A stretch of DNA of 54,141 nucleotides, from contig JAEEMP010000023.1 of assembly GCA_016283275.1 (NCBI GenBank), positions 1 to 54,141 of the forward strand, in the 5' to 3' direction. The notes beneath the pieces were generated by a model. It saw only the letters and a list, made by a program, of their open reading frames with translations. It did no database searches and had not been told where the DNA came from. The translations under genes were made by a program, and so were the position numbers. Below, piece by piece: positions 25,874 to 34,566 of this stretch. The stretch comes from Lachnospiraceae bacterium. GTDB taxonomy: Bacteria > Bacillota > Clostridia > Lachnospirales > Lachnospiraceae. How positions within the stretch are numbered: position 1 is the stretch's first letter; every line of letters begins with the position of its first letter.

Positions 25874-26524
25874 TCATCGCCTTACTTTTTTGGCGATCTT
25901 AAGTCCCAGTTCCTGTCCTATCCAGACAATTATGACCAGGATACATACTGTTACTATCAAAATATCTGTCTTATATCTTATAAAACCGTGCTGGTATGCG
26001 ATGGCTCCGAGTCCGCCGCCTCCTATAAAACCGGCCATTGCCGAATAACCCAATATTGTTACAAAGTTTATTGCCGAGCCCTGGATAAGCGAAGGGACCG
26101 CTTCCGGAAGCAGAAAACCTGTTATGACCTGCCATTTGCTGGCTCCCATTGCAAGGGCTGCCTCGATAATGCCTCCGTCCACTTCTTCAAGTGATGCTTC
26201 AACCATTCTTGCCACTATCGGAATAGCTCCCGCTGTAAGCGGAACTATTGTAGCTTCCGTTCCTATTGAAGTTCCGACGATCAGTCTCGTGACCGGTATC
26301 AGCAGCACAAGGAATATAAGAAACGGTATAGAACGGCTTATATTAACAAGCACAGCCAGAATATTGTATACCGCTCTGTTTTCCGCAAGTCTGCCCTGTT
26401 TTGTGACCGAAAGGACCACTCCGAGCGGCAGCCCGGCTATATATGCCAAAACGGTTGATATAACGACCATCTCCATGGTCTGCAGGAAACCTTCCCAGAT
26501 AAAACTCCAATCTATTCCTGCCAT
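25874..26524 (-). CDS. metI: Methionine ABC transporter permease
   Basis: 216 residues with five membrane segments, the normal MetI layout. ALAMGASKWQVITGFLLPEA is the EAA loop that contacts the ATPase; GYSAMAGFIGGGGLGAIAYQHG is also typical. The ATG lies inside the end of metN, 13 bp overlap, with GGAGGTGA upstream. Confidence 0.94.
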   Translation of the reverse strand: MAGIDWSFIWEGFLQTMEMVVISTVLAYIAGLPLGVVLSVTKQGRLAENRAVYNILAVLVNISRSIPFLIFLVLLIPVTRLIVGTSIGTEATIVPLTAGAIPIVARMVEASLEEVDGGIIEAALAMGASKWQVITGFLLPEAVPSLIQGSAINFVTILGYSAMAGFIGGGGLGAIAYQHGFIRYKTDILIVTVCILVIIVWIGQELGLKIAKKVRR

Positions 26525-27588
26525 GCTATCACCTCCTTTGACTTTTCGGATACTTCTTCGCCGTATACTCCTGCGAATTTGAAGTATTCGATCGCGATAT
26601 TACCCTGTATTTCGTTTTCAGGAAGTGCCACGATCATCTGACCGAATCCTATACCGCCTACGCTTTTTGTATTTGCACTTAAGATACTTACCTCGACTCC
26701 TTTGGAAGCTGCAAGCCTTGCTATGATGGGTTCTTTTGCTTCCGTTCCGTCAAACACAAGTCTTACACAGCGTCTGCCCTGACCGTCGAAGAGGTTGAAA
26801 CCTGCATTTTCGGGATAGACCAGCTTTCGTGCCGCATCAGATCTGGGATTAACGAACAGCTCTTTTACTTCCCCTTCTTCTGCAATGCGTCCGTTATCCA
26901 CCACCGCTACCCTGTCACAGATCGCTTCCACGACCGACATCTCGTGAGTGATAAGAATGATAGTGACATTAAGTTCCTTGTTGATCTTTTTAAGAAGTTC
27001 AAGGATCTCTGCGGTGATCTTCGGATCCAGCGCACTTGTAGCCTCATCGCAAAGAATGACTTTCGGATCCGTTGCAAGAGCTCTTGCTATTGCAACTCTC
27101 TGCTTCTGACCGCCTGAAAGCTGTGAGGGAAATGCGTACCGCTTATCCTCAAGCCCCACTATTTTAAGCATCTTGGTGATTATCTCATTGTGCTTATCCT
27201 TTGGTACATCTGCGATCTTTAATGCCGCTTTGATGTTTTTCTCGACATTTCTCTGACTTAAAAGGTTAAAACCCTGGAATATCATTCCGACCGTCCGGCG
27301 GGCCTTTCTTAATTCTTTTCCCTTTAATCCGGTCAAATCCCTTCCTTCAAAATAAACCTTTCCGAAAGTTACATCTTCAAGTCTGTTGAGCGTTCTTACA
27401 AGTGTACTTTTGCCTGCTCCGCTCATACCTATGATCCCGTATATCTCACCTCTTTTGATGCTTAAACTTACATCATCGAGTGCAACTACCTTTTGTGCTC
27501 CTTCAAAAACCTTTGTAACATGATCGAGACGGTATATGATGTCATCGGCAACACTACCTTTTTCTATATCTTTCTCTGTTACACTCAT
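26512..27588 (-). CDS. metN: Methionine ABC transporter ATP-binding protein
   Basis: About 358 residues. Walker A is GMSGAGKST, signature LSGGQKQR, Walker B VILCDEATSALDP. The C-terminal ~90 residues form the NIL regulatory domain that binds methionine and inhibits transport. The start is uncertain: three in-frame starts lie within 10 bases (GTG, ATG, ATG); the ATG at 27588 has the best spacing from AGG. Confidence 0.94.
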   Translation of the reverse strand: MSVTEKDIEKGSVADDIIYRLDHVTKVFEGAQKVVALDDVSLSIKRGEIYGIIGMSGAGKSTLVRTLNRLEDVTFGKVYFEGRDLTGLKGKELRKARRTVGMIFQGFNLLSQRNVEKNIKAALKIADVPKDKHNEIITKMLKIVGLEDKRYAFPSQLSGGQKQRVAIARALATDPKVILCDEATSALDPKITAEILELLKKINKELNVTIILITHEMSVVEAICDRVAVVDNGRIAEEGEVKELFVNPRSDAARKLVYPENAGFNLFDGQGRRCVRLVFDGTEAKEPIIARLAASKGVEVSILSANTKSVGGIGFGQMIVALPENEIQGNIAIEYFKFAGVYGEEVSEKSKEVIAWQE

Positions 27589-27604
27589 CATTGTCACCTG
27601 TATG

Positions 27605-28159
27605 TTACTTTATGTTTTCTCTCCATGTTGCGGGCTTAAATTCGTTAATGATAGGAAGAAGTCTCTTATCAACGTCGATCCTCAATACCGAATTAAAGTT
27701 GTTGGTTGCTATCATCTGTCCTGCAAATCCTACGATCGCAACGATCTCAGCATCGCTGTAAAACTCATGAAGTTTTTCAAACGTCTCATCCGATACGGCT
27801 GTGGGATCCTTTACTATCTGTCTTCCGAGATCCGTAAGCAATTTTTCTTTTTCGTCATAAACAAGGTTTGCCGGATCAAGTCCGAGTCCCTTTACATCGC
27901 TTATGAAGAAAAGTGAGCATAACTGGCATCCGTTTGTGGTGGATATTGCATGTGAGTAAAGGATCGCATCCTTCTCGCCTATAACCTCGACAAGTCTTGC
28001 CCATGAGGTGTACCAAGCCATGTATGCATCATATGTTGCGTAATCGTTAAGAAGTGCTTTCTTCATATTTGTGAGATTGTTCTTGGACTCCTGAGCGTCC
28101 CAAGCCTTAAGTGCGTCTCCGCTAAGTTCTTCCCGTTTGATAAATTCAACTCTTGCCAT
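27605..28159 (-). CDS. Carboxymuconolactone decarboxylase / AhpD-like protein
   Basis: 184 residues, all helical. LYSHAISTTNGCQLCSLFF has the CxxC of AhpD-type alkyl hydroperoxide reductases, but the Glu before it and the His three residues after it, part of the normal proton relay, are not present (Asn-Gly and Phe instead). It is the first gene of the metNIQ operon, 17 bp or less upstream of metN, behind CGGAGGAAA. This suggests a link between sulphur amino-acid uptake and a thiol redox reaction; that link is inference. Confidence 0.8.
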   Translation of the reverse strand: MARVEFIKREELSGDALKAWDAQESKNNLTNMKKALLNDYATYDAYMAWYTSWARLVEVIGEKDAILYSHAISTTNGCQLCSLFFISDVKGLGLDPANLVYDEKEKLLTDLGRQIVKDPTAVSDETFEKLHEFYSDAEIVAIVGFAGQMIATNNFNSVLRIDVDKRLLPIINEFKPATWRENIK

Positions 28160-28293
28160 TTTGATTTCCTCCGTTTTTCTTTATTTTTTTTGGCGTTTTG
28201 TTTTGTTGAATCAAATACTACTACTCCTATAGGTTTACCGTCTAATGTTTATAACTTATTGCGAGCTATAGTCTGAGCCTATAACCCCAAAAT

Positions 28294-28451
28294 GCGCCCG
28301 GGCAAATAAAAAAAGCGTATCGTTTGCGATACGCTCGCGCCAAGCGCGGTTGCGACAGCAACATCTTCATTTCGCGCTTGTGCGCATATTCGCGGAGCCT
28401 TTTTCTTTATAGGTAATTTCGGCGAAATTACCTATAAAGAAAAAAGGCTCC
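28294..28451. repeat. Dense hairpin cluster with a 17-mer shared with the guaA repeat
   Basis: The gene-free stretch 28160-28528 holds, in order: promoter-side sequence for the AhpD-met operon; GCGCCCGGGCAAATAAA (28294-28310), identical to 1892-1908; a hairpin GCGTATCG-TTTG-CGATACGC (28315-28334); an inverted repeat CAAGCGCG...CGCGCTTG (28341-28380) enclosing GTTGC-GACA-GCAAC; and a 28-bp near-perfect stem (28394-28451) with a minimal loop. No open frame fits. It resembles a composite mobile repeat or a structured RNA. Confidence 0.7.
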
Positions 28452-28466
28452 ACATAAAGTGAAGCC
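28440..28466 (-). terminator. Terminator of the MATE gene
   Basis: On the minus strand GGCTTCAC - TTTAT - GTGGAGCC followed by TTTTTT, about 60 bp after the MATE stop codon. Its right arm is shared with the large stem at 28394-28451, so the two folds exclude each other. Confidence 0.8.
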
Positions 28467-28528
28467 TTCATAAGATGCGGGTTTATACTGTTTTAAAACT
28501 CAATAAGGGATCTGTAAAATCCTCTCCA

Positions 28529-29911
28529 TCAACCTCTTTGTATAAGTTTGTCTGCTGTTTTAAGCCACTTCCCGTGCTTATATGCGATAAACGTTATAAG
28601 TGCACCGACAGTCCAGGTGATCACAAGAGACATATACATCATACCGCAATCTCCCTGAGGAAGTGCCGGGGTTTTGGTAAGATCTACCATTATATATGCA
28701 AGCGGAACTCTTATGACTACCGAAGTAAGGATCGAGATCCACATAGGCGTCACAGTATCTCCGGCTCCTCGCATTACACCGGAAAGACACTGGGTCACTT
28801 CCATCAGTATATAACCTACAGCAAGGATCTGCATCATACGATAACTTAAATTGATAAGTTCTTCCGTATTAGTAAATATCGCCATTAAATGTTTGCCGAA
28901 CAAAAGGATCAGGACCGTGATCACTGCGGATACGCCCATAGCTGTAAAGGTCGCGTTCTTTGTACCTTTTTTGACTCTTTCAATCTGTCCCGCACCGACA
29001 TTCTGACCGGCAAAAGTAGTCATGGAACTTCCGAAAGAAAACGCCGGAAGCATTACAAAGCCGTCTATACGCATGACTATTACGTTGGCAGCGATAAATG
29101 TTTCGCCGAAACTGTTGGTAAGCGACTGCACGATTATCATCGACATGGAGAAGATCGCCTGGGTAACTCCCGAAGGAAGACCCAAACGTACCAAAGACTT
29201 TATATAAAAACCGTCAGGTTTAAGCCATGAAGCCTTAAGGTCAAAAACATCCTTCATCCTGGTAATCTTTATAAGTGAAAGAACGGCAGACACAAACTGC
29301 GAAATGACCGTTGCCCATGCAACACCGGCAACACCCATCGAAAATATCGCCACAAACACATAATCAAGTACGATATTTAAAGCAGTAGCGACCAAAAGAT
29401 ACACAAGCGCAGAAACCGAATCACCGAGTCCTCTTAATACGCCGCCCAGAATGTTATAGAAACCGCCACCCATGATACCCACAAATATGATGATAAGGTA
29501 GCTTGTGCACCAGTCGATGATACTTGCAGGTGTATTTAAAAGCTTAAGTAACGGTCTTGCCACCAAAGGCCCCACTATCATAATGAATAATGACGCAATG
29601 GCCGTCATGGTTATACAGCAGCAGATAGCTTTTGAAAGATCCTCGCGCTGCTGCGCCCCGAAATATTGTGAGACCATGATGCTTGCACCTACGGAAATAC
29701 CCATAAACAATACAAGCATAAGATTTAATATAGGGCCTGCACTTCCTACTGCAGCAAGAGCATTGTCTCCTACGTAACGACCTACGATAATGCTGTCAAC
29801 GGTGTTATAAAGCTGCTGAGCAACATTTCCCAAAAGCATGGGAATGGTGAACGCTACGATCTTTTGGACCGGATGCCCCTCCCTCATATCAACGGGTTCA
29901 AACAGTTTCAT
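28529..29911 (-). CDS. MATE family efflux transporter
   Basis: 460 residues with twelve membrane segments. IVAFTIPMLLGNVAQQLYNTVDSIIVGRYVG at the N-terminus (in part) and the internal repeat with SFGSSMTTFAGQNVGAGQ are the MATE pattern. It exports cationic or drug-like compounds using Na+ or H+; substrate unknown. GGAGAG precedes the ATG. The DegV gene is 36 bp upstream on the same strand. Confidence 0.93.
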   Translation of the reverse strand: MKLFEPVDMREGHPVQKIVAFTIPMLLGNVAQQLYNTVDSIIVGRYVGDNALAAVGSAGPILNLMLVLFMGISVGASIMVSQYFGAQQREDLSKAICCCITMTAIASLFIMIVGPLVARPLLKLLNTPASIIDWCTSYLIIIFVGIMGGGFYNILGGVLRGLGDSVSALVYLLVATALNIVLDYVFVAIFSMGVAGVAWATVISQFVSAVLSLIKITRMKDVFDLKASWLKPDGFYIKSLVRLGLPSGVTQAIFSMSMIIVQSLTNSFGETFIAANVIVMRIDGFVMLPAFSFGSSMTTFAGQNVGAGQIERVKKGTKNATFTAMGVSAVITVLILLFGKHLMAIFTNTEELINLSYRMMQILAVGYILMEVTQCLSGVMRGAGDTVTPMWISILTSVVIRVPLAYIMVDLTKTPALPQGDCGMMYMSLVITWTVGALITFIAYKHGKWLKTADKLIQRG

Positions 29912-29947
29912 ATATATTTACTCTCCTTAACCACACGCAATACAGGA

Positions 29948-30805
29948 TTACCTATCTTCCGGCCGGTCGCCTTTTGCAAAGAAAGTGACCAAAACCGCTC
30001 CCGGTCCCGCATGGGTCCCCACAGCGCTTCCTATCTGCACTACTTCGATCTCCCTGGGAGCCGGATCCACAAGCGTAGGATTGTTTTCTATATATTGCAT
30101 AAGATTTGTACGGTCCGAACCGGAATATCCCACGGCATAAGGCATGGAATAGTCTATTCCGCCCACCTCACTGACTTTCTCGTTAAGAAAACGGCTGCTC
30201 TGCCTGCTGCCTCTGGCCTTTCCGATGGCGATTATTTTTCCGTCTTTTATGGTTATTATCGGCTGAATACCTATAATGCCGCCGATAAGTGCACTGCTTT
30301 TTGAGATCCTGCCGCCCTTTAAAAGATATTCAAGCGTAGCTATGGATGCAAAGGCAACTATCCTCTTTTTCTCTGCCTCAAGCTTTTCCACTATCTCCTG
30401 CCTTGAAAGCCCGGCGTCGATAAGATCCATACAACGGCGTACAAGAAGTTTCTGAGGAGCCGTTACCAGCAGCGAATCGATCACCGACACGTTGTCGTAA
30501 TCCTCAGCCACGATCGAAACCGCCTGAAATGTACCCGAAAGCTCCGATGAAATGGTTATTACGATAGCCTCGTCTCCGGCTTCCTTATATTTTTCGAAAT
30601 ACTCCTGAAAACACACAGGGCTTGCAAGTCCCGTCTGGGGAGCTTCTTTAGTCTCTTCGAGTTTTTGAAAAAATTCGTCCTTGGTGATATCGACACCGTC
30701 TTTATAAGTTTTTCCGCCGATAGTAACATTAAGCGGAATGACCGTGACATTTTCAAGCTCATTCTGAGCAATGTCCGATGCCGAATCCGTGATAATATGG
30801 ATCAT
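29948..30805 (-). CDS. DegV family protein (fatty-acid-binding, FakB-like)
   Basis: 285 residues. IITDSASDI at the start, TGLASPVCFQEYF near residue 60 and TISSELSGTFQ near 92 form the fatty-acid-binding core; the C-terminal GSRQSSRFLNEK and GTHAGPGAVLV complete the family pattern. Such proteins present fatty acids to the FakA kinase; no fakA is seen here, which is common for DegV paralogs. GAGGGGA precedes the ATG. Confidence 0.92.
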   Translation of the reverse strand: MIHIITDSASDIAQNELENVTVIPLNVTIGGKTYKDGVDITKDEFFQKLEETKEAPQTGLASPVCFQEYFEKYKEAGDEAIVITISSELSGTFQAVSIVAEDYDNVSVIDSLLVTAPQKLLVRRCMDLIDAGLSRQEIVEKLEAEKKRIVAFASIATLEYLLKGGRISKSSALIGGIIGIQPIITIKDGKIIAIGKARGSRQSSRFLNEKVSEVGGIDYSMPYAVGYSGSDRTNLMQYIENNPTLVDPAPREIEVVQIGSAVGTHAGPGAVLVTFFAKGDRPEDR

Positions 30806-31109
30806 ACTCTTCCCCTCTCCGCAATGACCGTTTTATTAAATCCGAGCCTCAACACTCGAAGCGTAATATATCATAGAACCACGGGGTTGTAAACCGATAA
30901 ACCTTATAAAAACGCGTTGTTTAACATAGTTTTGAATTTTGTTAACAAAAAATTTAAACTTCTGTGAACTCTGCCTAATGGATTCTTGTATGTCTCTCCG
31001 AAGAGCATTTTTATCTTACGCTTGTAAAAGCCGTAAAGGCCAACAAAGATCTTAAATGCTTTCTGATCTGTAAAAAGAATTACCGTTCCGCATAAACATA
31101 TTAGTACCG
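30806..31109. other. Gene-free stretch between the fucosidase and DegV genes
   Basis: About 300 bp. A 69-codon frame on the minus strand (31113-30904) starts with TTG overlapping the fucosidase stop (TTGA) and encodes a hydrophobic start then a basic tail, but its ribosome site is weak and I recognise no family, so I do not call it a gene. No convincing terminator was found after the fucosidase stop. Confidence 0.4.
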
Positions 31110-32567
31110 TCAATATTCCAACTTTAATGTATTCACATATTCCGTCGGAAGTTTTTCGGGCATTTTAACGTTAATAACACCGTTAAAGACGTTATATTCA
31201 ACTTCTCCGTGACCTAACAGTGTAATGCGCTTTATCTTATCCGCATCTTCTACAGTCCTTATGACTGCGCTCTTTCCGGGACGCGGGCACATTACAAAAG
31301 CATAAAGATCGTTTTTGTTTACAACGAATCTGAAATCGCCTTCATTCCAGTCAATACGGTCTTCCTTGAATGCTTCGATCTTTCCGTTTGAAGTTCCTTC
31401 GCAATAGTGAGTGTAAGGTCTTGAACCGTATACGGCTTCACCGTTTATCGAAAACCATTTTGCAAGCTCGGATAATAGCCAATCCGCTTCTTCATCGATA
31501 GTACCGTCGGGTCTTTGAAGGATATTAAGAAGCATTGTGCCGTTTTTTGAAATTATATCCGTAAGCATTTCAATAATATGACCCGGCTTTAAATACGTCT
31601 GCCTTGAATCATAGAACCACCCGCCGATACAGGTATCCGTCTGCCATGGATACTCACCTATCTCATTCATCTGGCTTCTTTCGTAATCAAGTATACCCAC
31701 GGTGTATATCTTCGGATCATCATCCTTCTGGGTATAGACCGCATTGTTGAAGCCGTGTTCTTCTATCGAAGTATTGTAAAGATGCGATACGATCTTAAGT
31801 CCGTAATCGTAATCCTCTTTGCCCTCTGCGATCTTTCTTTCATAGAAAGGAAGCGCACTGTCGGAATAGAGAAGATCCGGTTTTAAGACATCGATCATCT
31901 CCGTAACCGCTTTTAACCAGTAATCCCTAAATTTCTTATTGTCGGTAAGCCATCTGTCGAGCGGCCATTCAATTATCTTGTCGCGGTCCGTATAATCATT
32001 GTCATGGTAAAATTCAAGATTTTTATCTGCCCCGTCATACTTAACGCCGGCATAAGGACCGTATTCGTCAAAACCTTTATTGACTCTCCACCATGAATAG
32101 GAAGCACCGAGATGCTCGCTTATGCCGAAAGGCATGTTGTATTTCTGTGCGGCCCTTTTCCACATCATGCATATATCCTTGCCCGGACCGACATTTACCG
32201 AGTTGAAACGGTTTACTTTCGAGTCATAGTTAAAGAAATTATCATGATGTGACGCCTGTGACACAAAATATCTTGCGCCTGCTTTATAATATTTCTCCAT
32301 AAGCGCATCCGGATCGAACTTCTCTGCCTTCCAGAGAGCACATAAGTCTTTATATCCGAACTTTGACGGATGCCCGTAATGTCTTAAATGATAATTGTAC
32401 TGAGGAGTTCCCTGGATATACATGTTTCTTGCATACCAGTCACCGAACATCGGAACGGACTGGGGTCCCCAATGACTCCAGATACCGAATTTGACATCCC
32501 GAAACCAATCGGGACACTTATAGTTGCAGAGTGATCCAAACGTCGCTTCAAAGTGTTCTTTTGCCAT
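31110..32567 (-). CDS. Alpha-L-fucosidase, GH29, cytosolic
   Basis: 485 residues without a signal peptide, so it acts inside the cell. WFRDVKFGIWSHWGPQSVP is the GH29 opening; FVSQASHHDNF holds the conserved His pair; LKPDLLYSDSALPFYE places the catalytic nucleophile Asp at residue 236. The C-terminal ~90 residues form a beta-sandwich. It would cut fucose from short glycans after import. Its neighbours upstream are a YczE-type protein and a sugar ABC transporter under two-component control, which supports that role. AGGAG precedes the ATG. Confidence 0.93.
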   Translation of the reverse strand: MAKEHFEATFGSLCNYKCPDWFRDVKFGIWSHWGPQSVPMFGDWYARNMYIQGTPQYNYHLRHYGHPSKFGYKDLCALWKAEKFDPDALMEKYYKAGARYFVSQASHHDNFFNYDSKVNRFNSVNVGPGKDICMMWKRAAQKYNMPFGISEHLGASYSWWRVNKGFDEYGPYAGVKYDGADKNLEFYHDNDYTDRDKIIEWPLDRWLTDNKKFRDYWLKAVTEMIDVLKPDLLYSDSALPFYERKIAEGKEDYDYGLKIVSHLYNTSIEEHGFNNAVYTQKDDDPKIYTVGILDYERSQMNEIGEYPWQTDTCIGGWFYDSRQTYLKPGHIIEMLTDIISKNGTMLLNILQRPDGTIDEEADWLLSELAKWFSINGEAVYGSRPYTHYCEGTSNGKIEAFKEDRIDWNEGDFRFVVNKNDLYAFVMCPRPGKSAVIRTVEDADKIKRITLLGHGEVEYNVFNGVINVKMPEKLPTEYVNTLKLEY

Positions 32568-32606
32568 AACAGTCTCCTTCTCAACAGATCCTTATGGTTA
32601 AAGAAT

Positions 32607-32633
32607 AAGATCCGACGGATCTTGATACAAGAT
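32607..32633. promoter_or_regulatory. Two overlapping palindromes upstream of the fucosidase gene
   Basis: AAGATCCG-A-CGGATCTT (32607-32623, 8-bp arms) shares its right end with ATCTTG-ATA-CAAGAT (32619-32633, 6-bp arms). Both lie 40-65 bp before the start codon and are next to a TTGACG that could be a -35. Overlapping sites suggest one DNA-binding dimer choosing between two positions, or two regulators. Confidence 0.5.
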
Positions 32634-32689
32634 AAATTTGCGTCAAATCTTCGCATTGTGTGTCGTATTTTCGAATAACAGAATATGCA

Positions 32690-33391
32690 TCACGCAGCGG
32701 GTCTTGATGCAAAAACCCTCAATGACTTAAAGATCGACTGATGTTTGACCGTTGCGGCATCGAAATGAACGGTATGAAAAGCAAACTGCATTATCGGGCC
32801 CGTTGCAAAAGCACAGATAATGGTCCCGATACCGACAGGACCGCCCAGGATCCAACCGATTAATGTAGCAAGACTTAAAAGTATAATACTGATCACTCCG
32901 ATAGGGATCTTTTTTATATGCTTTGCCAACCCCACAAGCAACGTATCCCTCGGTCCGCATCCCAAAGATGCGACCATATATGTGTACTGCGTATAACCCA
33001 TTATGGTAAGGCCTATAAGCATCATGATGATCGACGTTACATAAGAATGACATGTGGGAATGATATCGATCGAATCAAAGAAATCGACGGATTTACCTAC
33101 CACTATCGCATCTATGAACATTGCGATCCCTATGGGTTCTTTTAAAACAATATCGATCCCGAGGATCGTAAGCGATACCGCAATGGATGCTGTTCCGTAC
33201 AGGATCCCGAGCGATCTTGAAAGTCCGAGATTCAGAACATCCCACGGTCCCGCACCGATATCGGCATGAATGGTCAGATAGACTCCAAACCCGTTAAAAA
33301 ACAGACTGACTGCTGCCATGAACATGTGAAATACGATCGCACCGGCAGTTTGATTTTCATATACTTCTTTGCGTTTTAAATACCTGATCAT
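32690..33391 (-). CDS. YczE/YitT-type integral membrane protein
   Basis: 233 residues with five or six membrane segments. IHADIGAGPWDVLNLGLS and YMVASLGCGPRDTLLVGL are the two repeated 'G-GPxD' motifs of the YczE family. The family's transport role is not established. It lies between the fucosidase gene and the sugar transporter operon, but a strong terminator upstream shows it is a separate unit. Confidence 0.85.
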   Translation of the reverse strand: MIRYLKRKEVYENQTAGAIVFHMFMAAVSLFFNGFGVYLTIHADIGAGPWDVLNLGLSRSLGILYGTASIAVSLTILGIDIVLKEPIGIAMFIDAIVVGKSVDFFDSIDIIPTCHSYVTSIIMMLIGLTIMGYTQYTYMVASLGCGPRDTLLVGLAKHIKKIPIGVISIILLSLATLIGWILGGPVGIGTIICAFATGPIMQFAFHTVHFDAATVKHQSIFKSLRVFASRPAA

Positions 33392-33533
33392 ATATACCTT
33401 TTTAATCCCGAAGGATCCGTTTTACAAAATTATCGTCCGTCCGGCAAACTCATAACATTCTAACACCATACGGTCTTAAAATATACTGTTTTTTTAATAA
33501 TCGATCTTTTCTTTACCTGCTAAGACATACACG

Positions 33534-33566
33534 AAAAAAAGCGCATCGCTTACGATACGCCCTTTT
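33534..33566 (-). terminator. Terminator of the sugar transporter operon
   Basis: On the minus strand GGGCGTATCG - TAAG - CGATGCGC followed by TTTTTTT, 20 bp after the last permease stop. The same stem type occurs at 28315-28334. Confidence 0.9.
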
Positions 33567-33585
33567 TCATGTTACCCCATACCCT

Positions 33586-34554
33586 TTACTTAATAACGGA
33601 AAGGCTCTCTCTGTCGGCAAAGACAGCCACAAATATCAGGAATATTATACCCTGGATAAGCTGCATGGCTTGAGTGGTAAGACCCATCATGATAAGTCCG
33701 TTGTTTAATACTATGTATAAAAGCGAACCTACGATTATGTTTTCAAATCTTACCTTGGCACCGCCCGATATAGGCATGCCGCCGAGCACCAATGCTATAA
33801 GTATCTGTGTCTCCAGCTGATTTCCCGCATTTGCTGTTGCGGAACCGTTCTTTACTATATTTACAAATGCCGCAAGACCTGTTATCGCTCCCGCAAGCAC
33901 ATATATAAGAAACTTGACCTTATCTGTCTTGACCCCTGCAAATTTTGTGGCTTTTTCACCGGCACCTATCGCTTTTAGATTGATACCGAATTTTGTAAAG
34001 CGAAATACCACAAAACTTATGCCGATCACCGCAACCGTGATACCAAGCTTGACCGGGGTCGTATCGTAATCGTACACCTTCATGCTGGCTGCCACCGGTG
34101 AGTTTGATGCCATGTACTTTATGAATCCTCTGAAAAGAAACATGGTACATATTGTTACTATAAATGATTTTATTTTTCTGTTTACATAGAAGAAGCCGTT
34201 AAATGCTCCTATTGCGGCACCGGCCAGAACTCCTCCGACAACCGCAAGAAACATGTTTACCCCCGAAAGTTTGCATACCACTATTGATGCAATACCCAGG
34301 ATAGATCCTTGCGAAAAATCAAGTCCGCCCATTGTCATTATAAAAAACACACCGACCGTTGAGATAAGTACCACATAGACCTGGTTTAATATGAGTTTTC
34401 TGCTGGTCCACATGTTACCTTTTGTCAATATGTTGAAGATTATAAATACCGCCACAAGTCCGATAATGGGAAGGGCAGATCGGATCATGTTGATCGTATC
34501 CTGTTTCTTTAGCCCATTGTATTTTTCAGCTTTAACCGTAGCCTGACTTACCAT
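33586..34554 (-). CDS. Sugar ABC transporter permease 2 (RbsC-type)
   Basis: 322 residues, about nine membrane segments, BPD_transp_2 family. GVFFIMTMGGLDFSQGSILGIASI and LVLGGMPISGGAKVRFENIIVG are the family signatures (quoted in part). It begins 12 bp after the ATPase gene with AAGGAGGTG. A second, different permease lies upstream, so the channel is probably a heterodimer, as in rhamnose (RhaPQ) and AI-2 (LsrCD) importers. Confidence 0.9.
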   Translation of the reverse strand: MVSQATVKAEKYNGLKKQDTINMIRSALPIIGLVAVFIIFNILTKGNMWTSRKLILNQVYVVLISTVGVFFIMTMGGLDFSQGSILGIASIVVCKLSGVNMFLAVVGGVLAGAAIGAFNGFFYVNRKIKSFIVTICTMFLFRGFIKYMASNSPVAASMKVYDYDTTPVKLGITVAVIGISFVVFRFTKFGINLKAIGAGEKATKFAGVKTDKVKFLIYVLAGAITGLAAFVNIVKNGSATANAGNQLETQILIALVLGGMPISGGAKVRFENIIVGSLLYIVLNNGLIMMGLTTQAMQLIQGIIFLIFVAVFADRESLSVIK

Positions 34555-34566
34555 GATCGCACCTCC

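Noticed and set aside
28160-28293. SAM riboswitch, T-box or CymR site before the AhpD-met operon
   Set aside because: No conserved T-box (AGGGTGGNACCGCG) or SAM-box sequences are present. The CCTATAGG near 28230 recalls Rrf2-type sites but half-sites match too poorly.
30904-31113. 69-codon frame after the fucosidase
   Set aside because: TTG start overlapping a stop, weak ribosome site, no family recognised; left as uncertain.
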